Source of the DNA: CAYUYM01 sp964449305
GTDB lineage: Bacteria > Bacteroidota > Ignavibacteria > SZUA-365 > CAYQST01
Assembly: GCA_964449305.1 (NCBI GenBank)
Contig: CAYUYM010000156.1
Span: forward strand, 1 to 8,179
DNA: 8,179 nucleotides
Direction of reading: 5' to 3'
Shown here: piece by piece, positions 1 through 5,198 of the stretch
Numbering within the stretch: the first letter of the stretch is position 1
Layout: each line of letters opens with the position of its first letter
The notes under the pieces: model-generated
The model's input: the letters and a program-made list of their open reading frames with translations, nothing else
Database searches by the model: none
What the model was told of the DNA's origin: nothing
Made by a program: the position numbers and the translations under genes

Positions 1-23
1 ACATCCATCAGATTCCACTGATC

Positions 24-1241
24 ATGAACGCCGAACGATTCATCATCCGACGCTATCTCTTTGGAAGAAAGAGGTTCACATTCATCAACCTCATCTCGTT
101 GCTGGCGATGCTTGGCATCACCTTCGGCGTGGCGGCATTGATCGTGGTGATGTCGGTGTTCAACGGCTTCAACGGGCTGGTGGTGTCGATCCTGCAGGAC
201 TTCGATCCCCACATCAAGGTGGAGCGGCTGCCGACAGGTGAGGGGAGGTCGCAGGAGGAGATGGCCACCCTGCTGCAGGGCACGCCGGGGGTGACGGCCG
301 TGTCGCCCTTCGTGGAGCGCAAGGCGATGATGACGGGAAAGGGTGGGAACGTGTTCGTATGGGTGAAGGGGATTGATCGCGGTCATGCGGGAAGCGTGTC
401 GCGCGTGCAGGAGCGCCTTGTGGCGGGGTCCTTTGCCTTGTCCACCCCGAACAGCATTGTGCTGGGCATCAGTCTGGCCGACAAGATCCGTGCACTGCCC
501 GGCGACACGGTGACGCTGCTGAGTCCCGCCGGAATGGAGAACATGCTCACACAGATCGTGACGCCCACGGTGATGCGATGTGTGGTGGCCGGGGTGTTCG
601 AATCGCGGAACAAGGTGTACGACGGCGCCTACGCCTTTGTCGCCCTGCCCGCGGCGCAGCGCCTGTTCCGGCTCGGTGACCAGATCAGCGGCTACGAGCT
701 GCGTCTGGACGACATCGACAGGGCGGATGCGATGAAGCGGACGCTGACGACGGCCATGGGTTCCGGGTGGCAGGTGCTGACCTGGGTGGATCTGCACAAG
801 GATCTGTACTCGGTGATGAAGATCGAGCGATGGAGCGCCTTCATTCTTCTTTCCGTGATCGTGGCCGTGGCGGTGTTCAACATCCTCGCCTCGCTCACGA
901 TGCTCGTTCTCGAGAAGCGGCGCGACATCGGGATCCTGCGGGCGATGGGGATGACCGGCAGGCGCATCCAGCGGGTGTTCCTGTATGAGGGGCTGCTCAT
1001 CGGATGCATCGGGGCGCTGGCCGGTCTGGTCCTCGGCCTCGTCGTCTGCCACCTGCAGAAGGAATACGGTCTGGTGAAACTCCAGGACGCCTTCATCATC
1101 CCCGCGCTGCCGGTGGATGTGCGCATCACCGATCTGCTGCTCATCGTCGGTGGCACGCTCGGGTTGACCGCGATCGCCTCGTGGTTCCCGGCAATGCGTG
1201 CGAAGGCGGTGGAGGTGATCGACGCGATCCGCTGGGAGTGA
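24..1241 (+). CDS. lolC: LolC/LolE-type lipoprotein-releasing ABC transporter permease
   Basis: This is the inner-membrane subunit of the Lol ABC transporter, which extracts outer-membrane-destined lipoproteins and passes them to the periplasmic chaperone LolA. The 405 residues match the usual family length and show the MacB/FtsX-type layout: an N-terminal cytoplasmic stretch (FIIRRYLFGRKR), TM1 at about 21-46 with the typical GITFGVAALIVVMSVFNGF block, a periplasmic domain at about 47-270, then TM2 (271-297), TM3 (319-343) and TM4 (368-390). The EKRRDIGILRAMGMT segment (297-311) is the expected coupling loop to the ATPase, and the C-terminal FPAMRAKAVEVIDAIR is typical of FtsX-fold permeases. 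Residues about 171-185 sit where E. coli LolC has its LolA-binding hook, but I cannot confirm the hook. The first ATG is used because TM1 follows directly; no Shine-Dalgarno is visible in the 23 bases before it. LolC versus LolE cannot be separated here, and many Bacteroidota carry a single mixed-type permease, so the symbol is provisional. Confidence 0.9.
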   Translation: MNAERFIIRRYLFGRKRFTFINLISLLAMLGITFGVAALIVVMSVFNGFNGLVVSILQDFDPHIKVERLPTGEGRSQEEMATLLQGTPGVTAVSPFVERKAMMTGKGGNVFVWVKGIDRGHAGSVSRVQERLVAGSFALSTPNSIVLGISLADKIRALPGDTVTLLSPAGMENMLTQIVTPTVMRCVVAGVFESRNKVYDGAYAFVALPAAQRLFRLGDQISGYELRLDDIDRADAMKRTLTTAMGSGWQVLTWVDLHKDLYSVMKIERWSAFILLSVIVAVAVFNILASLTMLVLEKRRDIGILRAMGMTGRRIQRVFLYEGLLIGCIGALAGLVLGLVVCHLQKEYGLVKLQDAFIIPALPVDVRITDLLLIVGGTLGLTAIASWFPAMRAKAVEVIDAIRWE

Positions 1242-1266
1242 CCGCGAGCAGCATGGAGTGACCTGG

Positions 1267-1290
1267 GCCGGAGGAGCCGGCGTTTGTTTC
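1267..1290 (+). terminator. Candidate intrinsic terminator after the permease gene
   Basis: GCCGG (1267-1271) and CCGGC (1277-1281) form a perfect 5-bp all-GC stem around a 5-base loop. The T-rich tail GTTTGTTTC (1282-1290) follows immediately. The hairpin lies 25 bases after the permease stop codon. The stem is short and the tail is interrupted by a G, so this may be a weak or partial terminator. Confidence 0.4.
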
Positions 1291-1318
1291 AGGAAGTTGG
1301 CAGAAAGCCGTAAATTCA
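1283..1318 (+). promoter_or_regulatory. Possible Bacteroidota-type promoter for lolD
   Basis: TAAATTCA (1311-1318) resembles the Bacteroidota -7 element TAnnTTTG and stands out as AT-rich in a GC-rich region. A TTTG (1283-1286) lies upstream, but the spacing of about 24 bases is longer than the usual 19-21, so the -33 match is poor. Transcription from this box would start roughly 10 bases before the lolD ATG and give a very short leader. The T-rich part of the upstream hairpin overlaps the proposed -33 region. Confidence 0.3.
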
Positions 1319-1331
1319 AGGTTTCGAAATC

Positions 1332-2036
1332 ATGTCCGACACCGTCATCCATATCGAAAATGTCACGAAATCCTACCCCACGGGTGCCGGGGAGCAGCTC
1401 GTTGTGCTGCGCGGTGTGGATCTGGAGGTGAGCGAGGGCAGGGTGCTCGCCATTGTCGGATCGTCGGGTGCGGGGAAGAGCACGCTGCTCCACATCATGG
1501 GGGCACTGGACCGGCCCACGTCGGGATCGGTGGTGATGGGGGGGAAGGACATCTTCGCGCTGAACGATCAGGAGCTGTCGATCTTCCGGAACCGGAACAT
1601 CGGGTTCGTCTTCCAGTTCCATCATCTTCTGCCCGAATTCACCGCGCTGGAGAATGTGGCCATGCCCGCGCTCATCGCCGGGACCGCGATGCAGGAGGCG
1701 CTGGCGCAGGCCCGTGCGCTGTTGGAACGCGTCCGCGTGGATCACCGCGCCGACGCGAAGCCCTCGCAACTCTCGGGCGGCGAGCAGCAGCGCGTGGCCG
1801 TGGCGCGGGCCCTGATCAACCGACCGCGTGTGCTTCTCGCCGACGAGCCGTCGGGGAATCTCGACAGCGGCAACGCCACCGCGCTGCACGACATCCTGTG
1901 GGAGCTCGCGCACACGCAGGGGCAGACCATCGTCCTTGTCACGCACGACGCCTCCATCGCCGACACAGCCGACATCACCGCCCATCTGCATGACGGGCGG
2001 CTGGATGTCCGTCCGGGTACGCGTGCAGCGGGGTGA
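1332..2036 (+). CDS. lolD: LolD-type lipoprotein-releasing ABC transporter ATPase
   Basis: This cytoplasmic ATPase powers lipoprotein extraction by the LolCDE-type complex. All ABC motifs are intact in 234 residues: Walker A GSSGAGKST (43-51), the Q-loop region, signature LSGGEQQRVAVARAL (147-161), Walker B VLLADEPSGNLD (167-178) and the switch histidine in VTHD (His205). The stretch FQFHHLLPEFTALENV after the Q-loop is characteristic of LolD and separates it from MacB and FtsE ATPases. It is encoded 90 bases after its likely permease partner, with a possible terminator and promoter between them, so the two may not be strictly co-transcribed. The ATG at 1332 fits the normal LolD N-terminus. 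AAGG at 1318-1321 is about 10 bases upstream, a weak and distant ribosome binding site. Confidence 0.93.
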   Translation: MSDTVIHIENVTKSYPTGAGEQLVVLRGVDLEVSEGRVLAIVGSSGAGKSTLLHIMGALDRPTSGSVVMGGKDIFALNDQELSIFRNRNIGFVFQFHHLLPEFTALENVAMPALIAGTAMQEALAQARALLERVRVDHRADAKPSQLSGGEQQRVAVARALINRPRVLLADEPSGNLDSGNATALHDILWELAHTQGQTIVLVTHDASIADTADITAHLHDGRLDVRPGTRAAG

Positions 2037-2095
2037 CACGATGCGCTTCCGCGCGCACACCAAACGACTGTGAACTGAACTGTCATACACTCACC

Positions 2096-2102
2096 AAAGG
2101 AG
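2096..2102 (+). promoter_or_regulatory. Strong Shine-Dalgarno site of the 97-residue membrane protein
   Basis: AAAGGAG ends six bases before the ATG at 2109. It is the clearest ribosome binding site in the window and fixes that start codon. The other genes have weak, badly spaced or no visible Shine-Dalgarno sequences. Confidence 0.7.
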
Positions 2103-2108
2103 ACCCAC

Positions 2109-2402
2109 ATGTCCAAAACCCCCATGCCCAAGGCGCAGCAGGTCCGGAAACGCGTCCACGGCAGCGCGCCGAAGATCACCGAGGCCGATCTGCCGCAGCG
2201 TGAGAATTTCTTCATCCTCATCGCCGGTGTGGCCGTGATCATCCTGGGGTACATTGTGATGGCCATGGGCGATGTTGAAAGCCCGCTGGCACTCACGATC
2301 GGCCCGATCATCCTTGTCATCGGTTATGTGGTGGTGATCCCTCTCGGGATCCTCTATCGCAGGGGACAGAAGAAGGACACACCGGAAGCTCCGGTCTCCT
2401 GA
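2109..2402 (+). CDS. Small two-helix membrane protein, DUF3098-like
   Basis: The function is unknown. The 97-residue product has a basic, hydrophilic N-terminal tail (1-32), a hydrophobic helix at about 33-53 (FFILIAGVAVIILGYIVMAM), a short acidic turn (GDVES), a second helix at about 60-83, and a charged C-terminus (RRGQKKD). This hairpin layout, including the ILGYIVMAMG segment and a proline-containing second helix, resembles DUF3098 proteins of Bacteroidota. That assignment is from memory of the family and is not certain. In many Bacteroidota a DUF3098 gene follows ftsX; here it follows genes for a different FtsX-fold ABC system. The basic tail before the first helix suggests an N-in, C-in orientation. 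The start is set by the AAAGGAG site. The next gene begins 20 bases after its stop, so the two are probably co-transcribed. Confidence 0.8.
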   Translation: MSKTPMPKAQQVRKRVHGSAPKITEADLPQRENFFILIAGVAVIILGYIVMAMGDVESPLALTIGPIILVIGYVVVIPLGILYRRGQKKDTPEAPVS

Positions 2403-2422
2403 CCCAGGCAGGCCCTCCGAGG

Positions 2423-5182
2423 ATGACCACCTCCCGCCGCATCACCGCGGCCCTTGTGTTTGCGTGCGCCTGCGCGGTGCATGTGTGCACGTCGTATCCC
2501 GGCATCGACTGGTGGGATGGCGGCGCCCTTGCCGTGCGCGCAATGGTGCCGGGAGGGCTGGTGGCAGCGGGAGCGTCCCTTCCGGGACTGGCTGCGCAGG
2601 TGGTGACCGCGGTGCTTCCGTGGCTGGAGCCTGCACGCGCGCTCACGCTGGCCGGCATCACCTGTTCCGCAGCGACAGCGGCGCTGGCCGCGCTCACTGT
2701 CATGACCGCCGTGGATGCGAGCGTCCTGCGCCGGCCGGCGTTTCTGGTGGGTGCACACTCGACGGACGCGCTGCGTGAGCGGCGGATTCTGCACGTGATC
2801 ACCGTTGGCGGCGGCCTCGTCGCCGGGATGGCTGTGGCGTTCTCCGACACCTTCTGGACGGGGACAGCCGTTCTCACGGTGGCGAATCTCCGGGCTCTGC
2901 TGTTCATGACCTTTGTCCTTGCGCTGACGCACGCCCTTGTCGGGACTCCCGGTACACGGCAGACGTCCGCACTTCTGGCGGCCGTCTTCGTCGCCGGGCT
3001 GCTGACAGGAGAGTCCGCCGTGGTCCTCGGCATCCTCGCGCCCACCGCCGTGCTGCTTCTTCGCCGCCGGCACGGATTGTCCCTGCGAGAACTGGCATGG
3101 CCGGCCGTGATCGTGCTCACCCTTGTCACGCTGCTGCATCTGGCCGTGGCCGACGGGCTTGCCCGCCTTGCCGGCCCGCCGCCACGGGACGTTGGCAGCC
3201 ACATCCTGCCGATGCTTCTGCTGATGGCCGTTCCGACGCTCGCCATCCTGGCAGCGGTGCTGCTTCGTCGGCTTCGGCGGGCACCCGGGATGATCCTTGC
3301 GCTGACCGCTGTCGCCCTCTTCCTTGTGGGAGCCTCGATCTCGACCGCGGGGCGCTTTGCCGCATCCGCGCCTGCCGCATTGCGGGCCGCTCTTCCGGTC
3401 GACATGGAGTTCCGCGGAGTCGGCATCGATGACGGCATCACGGCCATCCTGTCCGCAGGCGGGTGGGAGGCGGAGGCAGGGCCGACGGTCGCGCGTGATC
3501 GCACGGGGGATCCGCTGCGCTGGTTCTTCCGGAACTTTGTCGGCAAGGCTGGTGACATGGTTGGGGCCCCTGCGATGTTCGTTGACGCGCCCGGACCCGG
3601 TCCTGCCAACGGGGCATGGTCGTGGAACCGTGCGGCCTTCCCGAATCTCCTCCACGGCATCCCGTTTCTTGTCGGGCTCATCGGCATCGGACGCACCATC
3701 CATCGATCCATGGGATTCGGGATGATGCTCATTCTCGCCTTTGCGTTCACGTCGTTCGCATCCTTCCAGACCGGGATCGGCGCCGACACCGGCCGCGAGG
3801 GGGATGCTGCATGGCTTCCCGTGTTTCTCCTGTTTGCGGTGTTCATCGGCGAGGGGGCTGCACAGCTTGCGGAATGGCTGTCGTTCGCCCGACGCCGCCT
3901 CATCCCTGCAGTGCTCATGATGGCGGTGGTTGTCGCCGCCGTTCCCGGCAGGATGCTGGCGGAGAACTGGGACGATCATGACCACTCGGCGGACTGGTCC
4001 GCCCAGGATTACGGATACAATCTGGTTCAATCCTGCGACAGCGCTGCAGTGTTGATCACGCAGGGCGACAACGACACGAACCCGGCACTGTACATGACGC
4101 GCTGCCTCGGTGTCCGCACGGACATCGCCATCATTGCCGCCTCACGCCTTCACGAAGCGCGGACGCAGAGGCTGCTGATGGAGACGGCCGGAACCGACAC
4201 CCTCTTCACGCAGATGGATGCGGATTCGCTGCGGGCATGGGATGCAGAAATGCGCGAGGGGCGGCGCACGCGTGTCCAGCGCACAGTGAAAGCCCCGCGT
4301 GACCTTGTGGTTGCGGCACTCCGACGGCAGTTCCGTCCGTCCCCCTCGGGGCGGGTGCCGGATTCTGCTGCCGCGCTGCCGGCTGCAACAGCGACCTTCA
4401 CCGTGTTCCGATCCATCCTTCCCGCGCAGCTCGCTGCGTTCAGGCATGTGCAGGAGAGGGATCTTGCATTTCACGCCATCCTTGGACACACGGTGTGGAG
4501 GCGCCCCGTCCACATCTCCCTGGGATGCGAGCCAAGCCTGACAGCGGGGTTCCGCTCGATGCTGCGGCTCACGGGGCTGACCTGGCAGATTGCTCCGCTT
4601 CGCTACGCCGAGGACGCGGCGCTCGATCCCGACGCATTGCGGCAGCATCTGCTGACACGACGCACCGGCATGGCTCGCGGGCCCGAACGCGGTTTCCTGC
4701 TGCGGGAGGATGTTCCGACCACACCGGAGGCCGTGCGTTTCACCGACACGTATCGACGGCTGCTCACCCGCCTGGTGCGCTACGAAGCGCTGGTGGCGCG
4801 TGACCCGGCGGCGGCCCGCGTGGTTCTTGCGCGCATCGACGACCGTGTCATCCGCACGGGGCATCCGTTGACGCATCGGAACCACAGGGACCTCGCCGAG
4901 CTGTCCATCCTGGCCGGATCGCCCGAGAGAGCGCAGGCGCACGACGAGCGCGCGATTGCGCTCGCATGGGAGGCGATCGCCCGCGATCCGCTTCACGCCG
5001 ATGCCGGAGGGAATCCCTACGAGAGCCTCATGCGCATCCACGAACGGCGCGGGGAACACGACGCCATGCTGGCGGTGCTCGACACCATGGCGAAGCATCT
5101 GCCCGACTCCGACATCATCCGTACAACGCAGAGATCCATCCGGGCGCTGCGTGATTCCAGCACACTCATCACTCATCAATAA
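2423..5182 (+). CDS. Diverged DUF2723-family membrane protein lacking predicted catalytic acids
   Basis: This 919-residue protein has about twelve hydrophobic segments in residues 6-508, interrupted by a soluble stretch at about 307-408, then a large soluble C-terminal half. It is a distant paralogue of the next gene: both share FSDTFW (140-145 here), NFVGxAGD (371-378), DYxYNLxQSC (529-538), GDNDT (548-552) and an RRPVHISL/ERPIYFAT block (693-700). DUF2723 proteins are GT-C-fold, protein O-mannosyltransferase-like enzymes related to human TMEM260. Here the first-loop motif reads WDGGAL instead of WDCGEF (Glu to Ala35), PHPPGAP is replaced by LVAAGAS, and VETEMY by AVLTVA. It may therefore be non-catalytic or specific for a different substrate. 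Residues about 820-896 look TPR-like. GAGG directly abuts the ATG, too close to be a good ribosome binding site; the ATG is kept because TM1 begins six residues in. It probably forms an operon with the next gene. Confidence 0.85.
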   Translation: MTTSRRITAALVFACACAVHVCTSYPGIDWWDGGALAVRAMVPGGLVAAGASLPGLAAQVVTAVLPWLEPARALTLAGITCSAATAALAALTVMTAVDASVLRRPAFLVGAHSTDALRERRILHVITVGGGLVAGMAVAFSDTFWTGTAVLTVANLRALLFMTFVLALTHALVGTPGTRQTSALLAAVFVAGLLTGESAVVLGILAPTAVLLLRRRHGLSLRELAWPAVIVLTLVTLLHLAVADGLARLAGPPPRDVGSHILPMLLLMAVPTLAILAAVLLRRLRRAPGMILALTAVALFLVGASISTAGRFAASAPAALRAALPVDMEFRGVGIDDGITAILSAGGWEAEAGPTVARDRTGDPLRWFFRNFVGKAGDMVGAPAMFVDAPGPGPANGAWSWNRAAFPNLLHGIPFLVGLIGIGRTIHRSMGFGMMLILAFAFTSFASFQTGIGADTGREGDAAWLPVFLLFAVFIGEGAAQLAEWLSFARRRLIPAVLMMAVVVAAVPGRMLAENWDDHDHSADWSAQDYGYNLVQSCDSAAVLITQGDNDTNPALYMTRCLGVRTDIAIIAASRLHEARTQRLLMETAGTDTLFTQMDADSLRAWDAEMREGRRTRVQRTVKAPRDLVVAALRRQFRPSPSGRVPDSAAALPAATATFTVFRSILPAQLAAFRHVQERDLAFHAILGHTVWRRPVHISLGCEPSLTAGFRSMLRLTGLTWQIAPLRYAEDAALDPDALRQHLLTRRTGMARGPERGFLLREDVPTTPEAVRFTDTYRRLLTRLVRYEALVARDPAAARVVLARIDDRVIRTGHPLTHRNHRDLAELSILAGSPERAQAHDERAIALAWEAIARDPLHADAGGNPYESLMRIHERRGEHDAMLAVLDTMAKHLPDSDIIRTTQRSIRALRDSSTLITHQ
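5164..5177 (+). repeat. Tandem 7-base repeat at the end of the first DUF2723 gene
   Basis: ACTCATC occurs twice in direct succession (5164-5170 and 5171-5177) within the last codons of the upstream paralogue. It encodes part of the TLITHQ tail. It is short and probably incidental, but slippage here would alter only the extreme C-terminus. Confidence 0.35.
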
Positions 5183-5198
5183 TCATGTTGAAGGCATC

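Noticed and set aside
1..21. Possible last codons of an upstream gene (frame 1, ending TSIRFH and TGA)
   Set aside because: Six codons are too few to support a gene; any frame may end in a stop by chance here.
2041..2073. Eleven-codon open frame (MRFRAHTKRL) between lolD and the small membrane protein
   Set aside because: It has no ribosome binding site and is too short; it is the tail of a longer shadow frame running through lolD.
2423..2500. Lipobox-like VFAC at the N-terminus of the first DUF2723 protein
   Set aside because: Phe at the -2 position is atypical, and the segment aligns with TM1 of the paralogue, so a membrane anchor is the better reading.
2317..4030. Two long reverse-strand open frames of 533 and 558 codons antisense to the first DUF2723 gene
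   Set aside because: They are rich in Arg, Pro, Ser, Gly and His with no membrane or domain pattern, as expected for shadows of a GC-rich gene. The + strand frame has clear family motifs.
4956..5198. An 81-codon N-terminal extension of the second DUF2723 protein
   Set aside because: It overlaps the real end of the previous gene in another frame, is not hydrophobic, and would precede the canonical TM1. The ATG at 5199 with AAGG upstream fits the family.
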